This document shows positions 20,620 to 32,167 of a DNA stretch of 64,000 nt, one piece after another (positions within the stretch are counted from its first letter, which is position 1; each line of letters starts with the position of its first letter). The position numbers were made by a program, and so were the translations under genes. Under the pieces are notes generated by a model that did not search any database, was not told the origin of the DNA, and saw only the letters and a program-made list of their open reading frames with translations. Where the stretch lies: positions 443,994 to 507,993 of the forward strand of contig BJOX01000252.1 in NCBI GenBank assembly GCA_009731375.1, in the 5' to 3' direction. This stretch comes from Paulinella micropora (Eukaryota > Cercozoa > Imbricatea > Euglyphida).

Positions 20620-23600
20620 CTAAATGAAAGCAAAAAAACTAGTTTGACTGCTCTTCGTCGCTCCAGTTTGACTCAGCTGACTCTGAGTCTTCTGCAAGTC
20701 CACCAGGCAGCCGCACTTGGCTTTTTGAGCGTCGCGACAGCAAGATCTGCTCATTCTGTTCAAGCTTAGACTCTTCTTGCTGTTCGTCAACATTTCATCC
20801 TCTTCTTCAACCATCCGTCGAAATTGTCGTCTCGGCTGCGGTTGAATTCGAACTCGTTGTCGCTTGCGAGGAGGCGCAACAAAGGGCAAATCAGAATCGC
20901 TGGATTCGTCTGGCAGAGCTGGCGCAGCTGGGCTCGCACTTGCGCGGGCACGGCCACCACGACCACCACGACCGCCACGGGCACGGCCACCACGACCGCC
21001 ACGGGCACGGCCACCTTGAGGTGGATTGGGAACAGCAGCTCCGCCAGCAGGTAGGTTGCAGGAACAGGCGCCAAAGTGAGTGCACACAGCGTTTACCAAA
21101 GCCTGCTTGTTGCCTTGAGCACCCTGTCCGTGTAGACGCAGCCACGCCTTCAACGCAGGCACTGTACACTTCTTGGTCAGTTGCGCAGCGTCGCAAGGCA
21201 ATGCCTCAGCCACACTCTCGTGAAGCGGCCTCTGCGGTGCAGGGTTTTTGAAGTCGTGCGCTCGACGCTCCTGATCGTTAAGCCTGCGTGCCCCATACCA
21301 GCGTGGATGTCTGGGCATGTGGCGGTCATTGGTAAAAAAACAAGTTGGGAAGGACTTGCGCTCTTCTTCCGACAGGGAGATCGTATCGTCCACAGCTTTC
21401 TGTCTATCCTCAGGCAGCGCCCACGGGTTGTCGGGTATGTCGTCGAGCACGCGCACATGCGCCTTCCACTCCACGCCTTTCTTGTCCACGCACTTGAAAT
21501 GCCCAGGCCTGCCAGGCAGGCCGCCTTCACCTTCTGCGCCGTCCCAGTGGACTTGGTCAAGGCATTGCAGGTTGTCCAAAATTGCGTTGATCGACTCACT
21601 CTCTTCGGCGGAACAAAACCTGGAGGCCAATAATCTAGTATCCCTTTTGATCTGCTCAGTTGCCCAATCTACTAACGGCAGCTTCTTGGGCTTCAGTGCC
21701 TCTGCAGTAGTCAACAAAAGGAAAAAGTCAAAAGGGTAACTAGATTCGAATTTTTACCAGGGGCACCGACGTAAGGCAGCAAAGGACGACCATCCGGGTC
21801 ATCTTCTTCTCCATGCCACTTCTGCTGGCTGTCGCCCCAAGTCTTGACACGCACCGCCGGAAGGCCGAAGGTAGTCGGCTCGGGGACGGAATATTGCCAC
21901 GCTAAGGGCTGCGAGGCCACCCGCAAATTCCAGTTGGGGTTTATGGACGGAGTAAAGTAGCTCTTCCAATCATAACTCGAGGCAAGGAGCAGGATTACAT
22001 ACTTCTCTTTGCACTTGTGAAACCCGCGGAGAAGATTGAATAGACCCTGCGCCAGCGAGGTGACGTACAGTGTGGTCTTCCAGCCGCAGTAGCGCAAGGT
22101 AAAAAACTCCTGGTCTTGTTTGTTATGCGTATGGGAGCGGACCATTCGGTGCGTTTCGATCTTGACTTTCCACCCCATAGCGACCAAGTGCGAAAAAAAA
22201 GCGAGTGCCGTAGCGGTGGTGTTCTCCGACCCACCGTCCCAGTCGATATACAACGTTCCCGCCGGCTTAGTGTCTGGGTGGAAGAGCTCCCAATGCAAAA
22301 GATGGTACAACCACGTGAAGTTCTCATTGCCGCCTTTGTCAACATTCGGCAAACGAACCAAGACAAACTTTTTGTCGTGACTGAAGCTTGTCGCCCCGCC
22401 GGCATGCAAACGTATCACCTTCTTTCTTTTGAAGGCTTGGTTGGCTGCACACACACAAAAAACACAAACCACTATGAGATTTGCGTACAAAGACAAGTAC
22501 CCCTAGCACAACTGGGAAAGTTGAAAGGTTTGGTCATATCTATCGTCCACGCTGTACACCTAGCTTTTGTCACAGCTGCGTCATGAGCACGCTGCAAGGA
22601 TTCCTCTCTGCACTTGCGATGTACCTTGTGGTGTTGGTGGTTATCCAGCCGCCAGAGCTTCGCCGCTGCGTCTGTCTGGAAGCCCTCTTCATGCCTCCTC
22701 GCCAGGTCCCCGCAAATCTCGCACTTGGAAAAGTCTCCTTTGCGGATCGGCTTCACAAACTTGAAGTTCTCGCGCCACACCTTGCGTATGATCTGGTCGC
22801 CGGGGGGGCTATCACTCTTGCAGCGCTGCCCAACCAGAAGGGTGTTGCACGCCCAGGCCCAATTCATGCTCACGTACTTCTGCACCTCCGGAAAGTTCTC
22901 CACGTCTTGGAGGTGCCACACTCCGTCTGCTATGGTCTCGCACTCCTCCACAAACTTACGCATCAACAATGTCGACACCAAGTCCGACACGTCGGACTGC
23001 GGTGTGTACGCCCGCTCGTAATACTTCGCGGAGTGACGCAAAAGCTTCTTGGCTTTGCCAAGAGTGACAGCGCCTACGCCGTAAATACGCTGCCACATGA
23101 CCCGGCACACGGGCGTACCACGATGCCTGCAGCAAGGGACAATGCATTATAATAAGTCCACAGGGGTGATGGGAAAAAACAGCCTGAGGGAGAACTGTGT
23201 TACCTGTATTGAACATCCGCATTGCTTAAGGTTATGGCCTGAAGCTGTCCACATACCCAGGCGGTCAAATCCCTGAAAGACTGCGAACAAGAATCGGCCC
23301 GCCCTAGAATAGCGTGCCAGGGACTGACCCACAGATGGCACTTATACTTGGAACAGCAAGGTGCGCCTATTTCGTGCGTCAGGTCGGCGTATGACATTCC
23401 AAGCCATTTCTTCAACGCTGTCGGTCTGACTGTAGGGGTGGGCACGGCCTTTCTCTTGACGTGCTTGTAGCCCCTGTCAGTCTTACGTGGTCGAACCAAC
23501 GGGGTGGCCTCCATGCCAAGGCACAGATACAGCGGCTCCGGTGAGGTTCGGAAGTCAGCGTTATTAGCTTCCTGCCCAGCTGTAACAGCCCTTCCCCAAT

Positions 23601-23862
23601 CCGTTGCCTGAAAACAAGAAGAATGTCCTCCCGAAGTTGGTCCCTCAGTCACTGACACACATTCTGACCCATACATGGAGTCGAAGCCGCCTCCCGGCCC
23701 GTCTGTCCCATACATGTCGGCAAACGGAGTGGGCGTGACAGTATCAGACACGCCGCCTGTCTGAATTGAGGTCGTAGAGAAATACTGAGGAGTAACGCCG
23801 TACATCTCCTCGAAGACGGAGGCAAATTGAACTCTAAGTTGTATGTCAGAAAAAAAAATCAC
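20620..23862 (-). CDS. DDE-type transposase-like protein with SAP motif, four exons
   Basis: Four minus-strand exons join in frame: 23862-23204, 23126-22501, 22444-21758 and 21701-20620, with GT-AG introns of 77, 56 and 56 bases and consistent phases. The product is about 1,000 residues. The middle carries CEICGDLARRH, then AWTIDMTKPF (candidate first Asp), LYIDWDGGSEN (second acidic site) and RSHTHNKQDQEFF, the HTH..xDQ.F signature of DUF7869-like transposase domains in algae and plants. The C-terminal region has a SAP-type DNA-binding motif (CTVPALKAWLRLHGQG), an RGG/RARGG-rich segment and a basic, acidic tail. The start is uncertain and an upstream exon is possible. It probably mobilises the surrounding TIR element. 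Confidence 0.7.
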
Positions 23863-23898
23863 AAAAAATGGCAGCGCTTCCCGTTAGAAAGGTTATGC

Positions 23899-24454
23899 AA
23901 AAATGTTTCAAAAAACCGAAGTTAAAAAACAGAAAAAAAAAGCAACAAATTAAAGTGCAGAGCATCCATAACGCCAGGAATGGCTTCGGGGCTGGCATGA
24001 ACCATCACAGTCTAAGACTTGTGCACAGTGCATCCCGTGAAGGGTTGCACTCGGTCCTCCCCTCTCCGCCGACAGCCAATTCCATCGGTCGCACAGTGCG
24101 TGCAACGCAAGCAAGGAAGGAAGAGAGAGAGAGAGAGAGAGGGAGAAAGAGAGAGGAAGAGAGAGAGAACAAGAAAGAGAAGAGAAAGAGAGAGCAAGAG
24201 AAGGGGGGGGGGTTTGTAGGTATGAGAGGGTTACGCAAAAATGTCAAAAAAAAACCGAAGTTAAAAAAAAGAAAAAAGCAACAAATTAAAGTGCAGAGCA
24301 TCCATAACACCAGGAATGGCTTCGGGGCTGGCATGAACCATCACAGTCTAAGACTTGTGCACAGTGCATCCCGCGAAGGGTTGCACTCGGTCCTCCCCTC
24401 TCCGCCGACAGCCAATTCCATCGGTCGCGCAGTGCGTGCAACGCAAGCAAGTAA

Positions 24455-24498
<44 letters not shown>

Positions 24499-24780
24499 GA
24501 GAGAGAGGAAGAGAGAGAGAGGGAAAAAGAAAGAGAAGAGGAAGAGAGAGAGAAAAAGAAAGAGAAGAGAAAGAGAGCAAGTGAACGGGGGGGGGTTGTA
24601 GGTATACGTATGAGAGAGAGAAAGAAAAAGAGAGAAAGAAAGAAAGACAGAAAGAGAGAGAGAGGAAGAGAGAGAGGAAGAGAGAGAGGAAGAGAGAGAG
24701 AGAGAGAGAGAGAGAAAAGAAAGAAAGAGAGGAGAAAGAGAGAGCAAGAGAAGGGGGGGGGGGGGAATGGACGCGACCCG
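23899..24780 (+). repeat. Tandemly duplicated 336 bp unit with (AG)n tails
   Basis: The segment GTGCAGAGCATCCATAAC onward, about 220 bp, occurs at 23955 and 24291 in tandem, each followed by a long purine AG/AAG tract. A third purine tract ends at a poly-G run near 24755. This lies in the 1.57 kb between the two outward genes of the transposon and could hold their promoters. The rest, 24781-25429, shows no gene. Confidence 0.75.
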
Positions 24781-25429
24781 TTGTTGTCACCTTGATCATG
24801 TCCACCTTGCATGCTACTCGAAGATTTACCGAACAAAGCATCCGAGGAGGGGGCCGACTTAGGCCCTGTCGTTTCAGTTCACAATTTAAGTCATTATCTC
24901 AGGAAAGCAAGCACGCAACTCGTGGCAACAAATGAACACCGACCTTTACTCCATTCCTGTTCGGGAGATTGGTGTTGCATTATCACCAAAAAGGAAGCCT
25001 AAACATATCAGCACAGTTGGCACAGTACTGCACTAGCATTGCACAAGCAAATGGAGTACATTTGCAGTAGGGAAGAGACTCAGTACCAAAAACAACGCTA
25101 AGCAGACCATAAAGGCAGGCTGCCTAAAAAATAAAAGGCATCACAACGAGTTTCAAGTAGCGAAAAAGTACAAGCGTTTTATAAGACCTCTATCAGTTGA
25201 ACTGTGGTTTCAGATATGAAAAACAGCGCTATCTTGCAGTGCTGGGCTTGACAACTTAGGTGTCTCGGGTCGCCATTTCGAAAAAATCGAAGGCAATTTC
25301 GGCACTAGTGGGGATTTGCAAAGTTTAGGACAGGTTTTTTGGGGCAGTTTTTGGGGAACTCAAAAGTTCCGGCTGGTGAGCGTGGGTCAATTCGAAAAAA
25401 GGGTGCTCAGAAAGGCGTTTGTTTTCAAC

Positions 25430-27709
25430 ATGGCAAGACCTCTCGTAGAGAGTGTTCAGACTATTCGAAGCGACTTCAATGGAGAAGGATATCTGACCAT
25501 CAACGGTCTGCCTGATGTTGTCAGAGTGGCGGATGTCGACTTGCCAGAAAAAGTTCGCAGCAAGTACTGGGATTGGCCTGTCAGTTGGAACGAACTTGCT
25601 CCCAACGTGATCTACTCGTACAACGCGACGACCAAGAGACGTTCTGCTGCTGGTCTTTGGGAAAATGCACCGGTGCCTGCGCAGGGAGGACGCCTTCAGC
25701 GTCGGAGGCCTGCACCCCCTGCCCCAGCCCCCCCCCCACCCCCACCCCCCCCAGCCCCACTCACCGGCTGTGTCCCTGATGGGAAAGTGGCTGTGAAAGA
25801 AAGTGCACCCCCACCTGCCAAGAAAGCCAAAGTAGACAAACCCAAGAAGCATGCCAAGAAAGCCAAAGCTCCGGATCCCAATAAGACCAAGCAACCGATT
25901 AAGCAACATGATAAAGCAAAAGCACTCACTCAGGTCACCTAGTACTGTCATGTGTTTCTCATTTGTTTAATCGGTTGCCTCGTTGCAAATATTGACAATT
26001 CGTAGAAATTTTTTCCGTGTAGGCACCCCCTAAGGCACCGGAACTGCCCAAGGCTGCCGACGCGGTCAAGAATCCCAATGGACTTCAGGTTTTCATCGGT
26101 ACAAACTATGGGTCAATCTCTCAGTTCGTGAACTATTCAGAAAGATGTGGAAGTAACTGGTCCGGACAAGCCACAGGCGGTCCAGGACAACAAGGCCAAG
26201 GTCCCCCCGCAATCGACATCTTCGCCGGAAACCCCGAAGTCACCAGAGTCGTCACCAATTCCCTCGACCCCGAGTCCGGAAGACGAGATCAGCCCGGAGG
26301 AAACCCGCCGTCTTAAGCAGGCTGACGGTTGGTTCTTCGCAACCGACAATTATTTTTTGTTACCAAAGGAACCAGGGGGCAAGCCACCAGACTGCATCTT
26401 GGGCTCAGTGCTCGCGTACTCCACTTCGACAGGCTTGCATCGAAGGCTGACTTCAGTTCCCAACATGGTGTCAAAACGAATGGGCAATTATCCGTGTGAG
26501 ATCAAAGACAAACTGGTTATCGTGGGTAAAACTCCTGAAGTAGTCACTGTTCTTGGGTACACACTTTCTAATAAATACTGACTCTTTGAAATTTATTGAC
26601 TTGTAGTTTGGGTGAAAAGCATGCCTTGACTCGCGGCAAAAGGGAAGCACATCCCTACTGCGTTATTGTCGGTCGTATTGTTAAAAAGAAAGGTAAAGGT
26701 CAACTTCCATTCAAGCAAATACTGCGAATGAGTTGGAAACTGGTTGACGTGGATCAGAGTAGGTTGGCCGGAAAATGCCGTCCGGATGAATGGGCCGAAT
26801 GGAGCAAGTTGATGCACGCTTACGACGCAAGGAAGATAAGTCCCAAGGACACTCCACCGGAAATGTTGGAATTCGTTCCCTTGGATGAACAGTTGTTTGA
26901 CACTGAATCTGACGCTGAACCGGAAGAAGAAACTTTGCCTCCGCCTGACGAAGAGGCCAACTTGAAGCAGGTGGAGAGTGAGTCGGAGTTTCCTGTCAAG
27001 GCTGTCAAGAAGTTGAAGTGCCCGGAATATTTCTTCAAGACGAAGGGGGAAAAACGCGAAAGCAAGAAGCCACAGAAGTTTGAATTCTCGTCGCCGCCCG
27101 CGGTCAAGAAGCAAAAAACCCCAAAGGTATTTGTCTTACCTTGCGATGAGTCACTTGCAAATGATGTATTGATAGCCTCCTAAGAGTAAGAGTCCTAAGA
27201 CTCCTACCCCGCCGAAGGCTGAGGTGCTGAAGCCAACAGTGCCTCCAGCTTCAAATGTTCAGGTTCAATCGTCTGATCCAACCGTTGTCAAAATGTTGCA
27301 AGAGTTGTTGAAAATGCAACAGCAAAAAAAACCTAGTAACGCTGCACCTGTGCCTCAGCCACTCGTTACGCCTACGCCTGAAACTCCAGAGCGGTCTGCA
27401 ACTCCAGCGCAATATATTAATAACAGTGTAATTACACCTGAACTGATTGCTCAAGCTGTTGTAAAAGCACAGCAACAACAACAATCCCAGTTTGCTCCAG
27501 CAGTTGACTTTGGCATCAACACAGGCGGCTATGCTGTAAGCGTGCCTCAAGCCAACGCCTGCCAACAAACGTATTATGCAAATCAACAGCAAGTTCCACA
27601 GCCCAACCTTTATCAATATCATTTGCTTGTTAACGAGCAGGAACTAGCGCGACAACAACAAATTCAACGCAACAACTTCGTGCGAATGGCTATGTGGACG
27701 GGTTATTAA
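25430..27709 (+). CDS. Transposon-borne low-complexity protein, five exons
   Basis: Exons 25430-25933, 26023-26088, 26141-26556, 26607-27126 and 27185-27709 join in frame through four GT-AG introns of 89, 52, 50 and 58 bases. The start MARPLVESVQ is the first ATG of the open region with a plausible context. The N-terminal 70 residues look globular. Then come Pro-rich and Lys/Ala-rich linkers, a second globular part around GWFFATDNYFLLPKEPGG and VIVGRIVKKKGKGQLPFKQI, an acidic Glu/Pro stretch, and a Gln/Pro-rich C terminus ending MWTGY. No known family is recognised. Its place opposite the transposase suggests an accessory transposition or DNA-binding protein. Confidence 0.65.
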
Positions 27710-27884
27710 ATATGATCCTGATTTAAATTTTCTCTAAGTTAGTTCCAGTATTGAATCTAAAGTAAAACATCAAAAACACTATTAATATTGTTAATACTAA
27801 CTACCCGCAACTGAACCCGCTTGTAAACTTAGCTTTCTGATGCTCACATATGCAATTTGACTTAGGAAAAAATTACAGTGATAT

Positions 27885-28441
27885 CATAAAAAATTGAGTT
27901 TTGAAGTCAAGTTCTGAATATGTTTTCGATGGTGCCGGTCGGAAATAACATTATATTCAGTTGAATTATCATCTACATCAAAGATCCCGCTCAAAAAACC
28001 TGCCAGGGGATGTATTGATCACATTTTTCTGACTTGGGAAAATTTAAATGGTGAAAACACTGTAAATATATACAAAATTTGAATTTTTGAATTCAAATTT
28101 TAATATTTTCACTTTAAATCTTTTCTAAATTGTTGAATTAATTAATGTTAATGATTAGAACACATAAAACAATAAAAGCCATGTAGTATTAATAGAAAGC
28201 GACCGCTTGCAAAATCAGTAAATTTAATGAAAATAGTTCCCACTCCTAGCATATATTTCGCTGCCGGTGAACTTGAAATGAGTGTGTTAGAGTATGTACA
28301 AGCGTTGTTTTTTCATTCCTGCTCATAATAAGTAAATAATATAGCTTTTGGAATCATTTCTGCAAGTATTTCAGATATTCTGAAAATCATCGGGAAAAAT
28401 TTCGTGAAATCCGCATATTAGGTTTCGTCGTAATGTTTGTT
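27885..28441 (-). repeat. Right terminal inverted repeat of the transposon
   Basis: Reverse complement of 19786-20342, ending GTAATGTTTGTT before the TCAG duplication at 28442-28445. The 175 bases between the end of the plus-strand gene and the repeat are non-coding. Confidence 0.9.
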
Positions 28442-28445
28442 TCAG

Positions 28446-29093
28446 GGAGGCGAAGAATAAGGGTATGTCGAAGGACGACATAGACAACAATGCGTTATGG
28501 GGCGCAGGGGAATGCAGAATTGACAAAAACGTCTACGACGTCAGAGATCGGTTGAAGAGTTTAGCGGAGACAGCGGTGGAATTAGCCAAAGAGGCACAAG
28601 GAGCAGGTGGAGGTATGGAAGGGATTCGAGACACTATGCTTGTTACGGGAAAGGAAGGTGGCGGAGGTGGGGAAGAGAAGGCTGGAGGAGGGGAAAGAAG
28701 AGAAAGAGAAGAAGAATTTTTGGGAAGAGGCTTGGGAAGACGAAGAGGGGTTCCCGGATTTGGAACTATTTGGGGATGAAGAAATAAGCATCTCGAGGGA
28801 TATATACAAGAAAGTGCAACAAAAATGGGAAATTTATGAAAAGAAGAGAAAGGAGGTTGCGGCATTGGATGCCGGGGGGGAACGAGAGGGTGGAGAGGCT
28901 CATAGAGCTGAGGGCGGAGGTGGCAAGTGAGAGGGACTTTTTCGAGACTTTTGAGGAGCTAGCGAGGCAACGGCGTAAGAAATTCCTGACAACTCAATAC
29001 CAGCAAGATATATGGACTCTAGAAAGTATGGGGTTCGAGCTGGATGAGGAGGAGGCACACCAGAAAGCTCGGAAGAAACGGAAGAGGGTGTAA
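28446..29093 (+). pseudogene. Coiled-coil gene copy 2 (3' part) and copy 3-like domain
   Basis: The frame continuing from 19785 reads REAKNKGMSKDDIDNNALWG then GECRIDKNVYDVRDRL, the family motif, and stops at 28779 after a Gly/Glu-rich run. From about 28690 a second frame encodes FWEEAWEDEEG and EEISISRDIYKKVQQKWEIYE. From about 28860 a third frame encodes NERVERLIELRAEV through the basic end KKRKRV at 29093. The frame changes fall in G-rich runs, so sequencing indels, decay, or unseen introns are all possible. The domain order resembles copy 1, and together these may be a single gene of two motif units. Confidence 0.45.
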
Positions 29094-29443
29094 CAAGTTG
29101 GACGTGATGGGTCCTGTGCCAGATCTATGGCAGGAAATTCGGGGTCACTTCGTGCATGATACCCGCAACGTTTGGCATACTCTAGCCTCTTTGCTTCATT
29201 TCCTGCCTTTCCCCAACTCCCTCCCTGGCAAATCTTCACACCACACTGTTCTCCTTTCCAGTTCTGTCCTTCACAACGAACAGTTAGTGGGCCTGTAGTG
29301 TGACTCTTAGGGGTAGAGGTAGGAGGGTGTGGACTCTCACTCTTTCTGTTCTTTGAATTCTGAGGCAATGACTGTGGCCTCGGTTTCGGAATCGGTTTCT
29401 TTGCTGGTTGCGAGGGTTGTGTTCTCGATGAGGGAGGTTGCAC
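28994..29443 (-). CDS. Possible small zinc-binding protein
   Basis: A 149-residue minus-strand frame that overlaps the end of the coiled-coil gene. The N-terminal part is Pro/Ser/Lys-rich. It is followed by RCEGQNWKGEQCGVK and KRCGYHARSD, which resemble the C-x8-C...C-x2-H pattern of small zinc-binding domains (RC..T..G.QC...YC..H). The last third is antisense to the plus-strand coding sequence and is probably not real. Either this frame or none at all is coding in 29100-29440. Confidence 0.3.
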   Translation of the reverse strand: MQPPSSRTQPSQPAKKPIPKPRPQSLPQNSKNRKSESPHPPTSTPKSHTTGPLTVRCEGQNWKGEQCGVKICQGGSWGKAGNEAKRLEYAKRCGYHARSDPEFPAIDLAQDPSRPTCYTLFRFFRAFWCASSSSSSNPILSRVHISCWY

Positions 29444-29607
29444 GCTTTGCGTGTGTTCACTTTGAGGTGGGCCAGGGGTTTTTGCGAGGGTAGGAGGTGT
29501 TGTTGTCTAGGTGTTGGGGCGTTGTGCACTAGTGAGAATGCTTTGTTAGGGGTTGTGGGGTCTGTCTCCGAGTGTGTTGCGAGCCATGCCACCGAGCACT
29601 CGACAGA

Positions 29608-29610
<3 letters not shown>

Positions 29611-29645
<35 letters not shown>
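29611..29645. repeat. Poly-C run ending in a gap
   Basis: About 35 consecutive C residues directly before the N run at 29646-29655. The neighbouring 29444-29610 and 29656-29900 show no gene. Confidence 0.9.
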
Positions 29646-29903
29646 NNNNNNNNNNGTTCGTTGTCATTTTGCTCCCTTTGTGGTTCACTATCCTCCTCAC
29701 CCTCTTGCTCAGCATTGTAGGCGCAAATAGGTAAATATGTGCTACTTTAATATACCCCTATGTCTGTCCAGACACAATAAGAGGCAGTTGATATAAATAA
29801 CCCTCTTAACCGGGTAACGATAATATTACTAGAAGTGGCAGTTACACTATTTAGACCGGAATATATTATCGTTAGGCCGGACAGCGGGAATTGGCTGGTG
29901 TTT

Positions 29904-29946
29904 CTAACCCTAACCCTAACCCTAACCCTAACCCTAACGCTAACCA
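29904..29946 (+). repeat. Interstitial telomere-like array (CCCTAA)n
   Basis: About seven units of CTAACC, with one CTAACG variant at the end, equal to the TTAGGG vertebrate/fungal-type telomere repeat on the minus strand. It is embedded in unique DNA, so not at a chromosome end here. Confidence 0.85.
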
Positions 29947-31340
29947 AGGCGGCCTTGGTTGTTTTTGGCTCCGCTAGTCTCCCACATTTCAAGAGTCCCA
30001 TCTTTGATCCTTATTTATATAAGCTCAGAAGATTGGGTTATTAGCGGAGTGGCTTGAATCGGCTGTATTAAAGGACAGGCATCAATAAATATATTCTTTT
30101 AGACCAGAACCGGCAAAAGCGTCACGAGCAAGTATGTTGTCCCCACCCCCAGTGTTTTGGTTTCCCTCCATCGCTTACTCACCAGAATCCATAAGGACAA
30201 GCTCATCATCATGGCTTGATACTCTTCTTCTTCTGAGCTGTCTTCCGGGTGCCCTTCAGACTGATTTGCTTGCATGGTCGAAAATTGCTTTCCCAGCGGC
30301 TCATAACCGTTGATTGGTAGTTACCCGATCACTCAGTCACGGACCTAACTCGTACACGAGGCTCGCCCGGGTTTGCAGGAAGACTCCGTCACTCAAGGCA
30401 CCCCGGAGACAGCTGCGATGCTCGATCGACACTTTAATCAGCAAGTACGAGTATGATTAGCAGAACTGACCGTGAGTGATTCAGAGACAGTCACCCGTAG
30501 TGCAAACAGTCGATTATTGAAAAATGCGCAGTCACGTCAAGTCTGCCACTCAATGGTTGTTCAATACTCAATGCCAATAACATCCGTTCAACGTGACGCG
30601 GCTGGAAGTCAAGTTACGCTGATTGACTAGAAGGCTATTCGAAAATACCTGCCACTCTTATGAGTGAGTTCTGATTGGCAGTGTAGACGTAATTAACCTT
30701 CTAACGGTCACAGTGTCAGGGTCACTTTTTTTTTTCATAGTTTTTTTAATTATTTTTTTTAAATTTATTTAATTATTATTTTTTTTAATTTTTCAATTTC
30801 AGTTTTTTTTAAGTTTGACCACTCACCGGCGAACGAGTTTATTAATATCCATACTACCTGTAACCGGAACCGTAAGCTACTCTGACATTTAGTCGTACCC
30901 GGGCCTCAACCCGGTACAGGGGCAGACCAAGCATAAGAGTCAAGTAACGACAAGGCGGACGACACTTAATGCCACTATGTATTGTGCGGGCCGGCCGACA
31001 TACCGGCAAGTATGAGTTTCTTATTAAAAGTGTTTGCGTTAAAAAACTTGAAAAGGAAGCGTGCAAGAAGGCGAACATCAGTAAAAACAGTGGCACGGGC
31101 GAGTTGACAAAGAGAGAAAAAAGCAGACTGCCGCCCGGGGGGAATGGGTAAGGTGAAATAAGGGACTGAATGAAAATCACCGAGGGGAAAAAGGGATTTG
31201 GAACAGTAAAAAGCGAAGTCCATGTATCAAGTTGTTACATTGTTAGATTACAAGAAGATTTATATAAATCGTACTGAGTCTCTTTAGAAACTAGGAAAGT
31301 AAGTCTTGATACTTTCTCTCTATGCCGTGACAAAATGTTA
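29947..31340 (+). other. Non-coding stretch without recognised features
   Basis: Several short frames but none with a recognisable product or coding-like composition. 30727-30820 is T-rich with A-rich interruptions. No tRNA or rRNA was recognised. Confidence 0.4.
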
Positions 31341-31353
31341 CTGACACCAATAT

Positions 31354-31545
31354 TGTATGCATGTATGTATGTATGTATGTATGTATGCATGTATGTTTCT
31401 ATAGTTTTCATATCTATGTATGCTTCTACCTAAGAAAGAAGGAAAGAAAGTCAGAAAGAAAGAAAGAAAGAAAGAAAGAAAAAACGAAAGAAAAGAAAGA
31501 AAAGAAGAAAAGAAGAGAAAGAAGAGAAAGCAGAGAAAGAAAGAA

Positions 31546-31613
<68 letters not shown>

Positions 31614-31864
31614 AACGATTTCCTGTCTGGTCGCCCATGCTTGTGTGTCAATCCAAGTAGTCTGGAAAGAAGAAAGAAAGAAAGAAAGACAGAAAGAAAG
31701 AAAAGAAAAGAGAAGAAAAGAAAGGAAAGAAAGAAAGAAAGAAAGAAAGAAAAGAAAAGAAAAGCAAAGAAAAGGAAAGAAAGGAAAGAAAGAAAGAAAG
31801 AAAGAAAGAAGAAAGAAAGAAATAAATAAAGAAAGAAAGAAATGATTTCTTGTCTGGTCGCCCA

Positions 31865-31895
<31 letters not shown>

Positions 31896-32086
31896 AAGAA
31901 GAAGAAGAAGAAGAAGAAGAAGAAGCAAAAGTTAATCCTTGTAATCCGGCTCTTCTTTGTCTAAGATCCTTCTGATCGCGCTACATACATACATACACAC
32001 ACATACATACATACATACATACATACAGACATACATGCATACATACATACATACATACATACATACATACATTTTGTTCTTGTTCT
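31354..32086. repeat. Microsatellites: (ATGT)n, (GAAA)n, (GAA)n, (ATAC)n
   Basis: (ATGT)n at about 31354-31395; (GAAA)n at 31430-31617 and 31665-31840, separated by GATTTCCTGTCTGGTCGCC; (AGA)n at 31865-31925; (ATAC)n at 31981-32070. The text GATTTC[CT]TGTCTGGTCGCCCAT recurs after each GAAA tract. Open frames here are runs of Lys/Arg/Glu or Ser/Phe/Leu and are not genes. Confidence 0.95.
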
Positions 32087-32167
32087 TCAACACGATACTG
32101 ATGCTGTTGCTGTTTTCTTGTCTCTTCTCGCTGTTGTGGTGGTGTGTTCCTTGTTCCCTGTCCATAT

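Larger units (their letters stand above)
19786..28441 (+). mobile_element. 8.66 kb TIR DNA transposon, 4 bp target duplication
   Basis: Outer ends AACAAACATTACGAC and its reverse complement lie in 557 bp terminal inverted repeats, flanked on both sides by TCAG. Inside are two multi-exon genes pointing outward from a repeat-rich centre: a minus-strand transposase-like gene (20620-23862) and a plus-strand low-complexity gene (25430-27709). A 4 bp duplication with long TIRs is seen in Sola, Ginger or Academ types among others. The sequence alone does not let me choose a superfamily. The exact in-frame interruption of a host gene supports recent transposition. Confidence 0.85.

Noticed and set aside
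20787-21633. Plus-strand and alternate-frame ORFs over the transposase exon 4
   Set aside because: Shadows of a GC-rich coding exon; the minus-strand frame joins the other exons in phase and carries the SAP and RGG features.
24005-24841. Ser/Leu-rich minus-strand and Arg/Glu-rich plus-strand frames
   Set aside because: They follow AG tracts of the duplicated 336 bp unit and are not conserved as proteins.
29947-31340. tRNA, 5S or other small RNA gene
   Set aside because: I inspected the stretch by eye and found no cloverleaf or conserved box sequences; a covariance-model search would decide.
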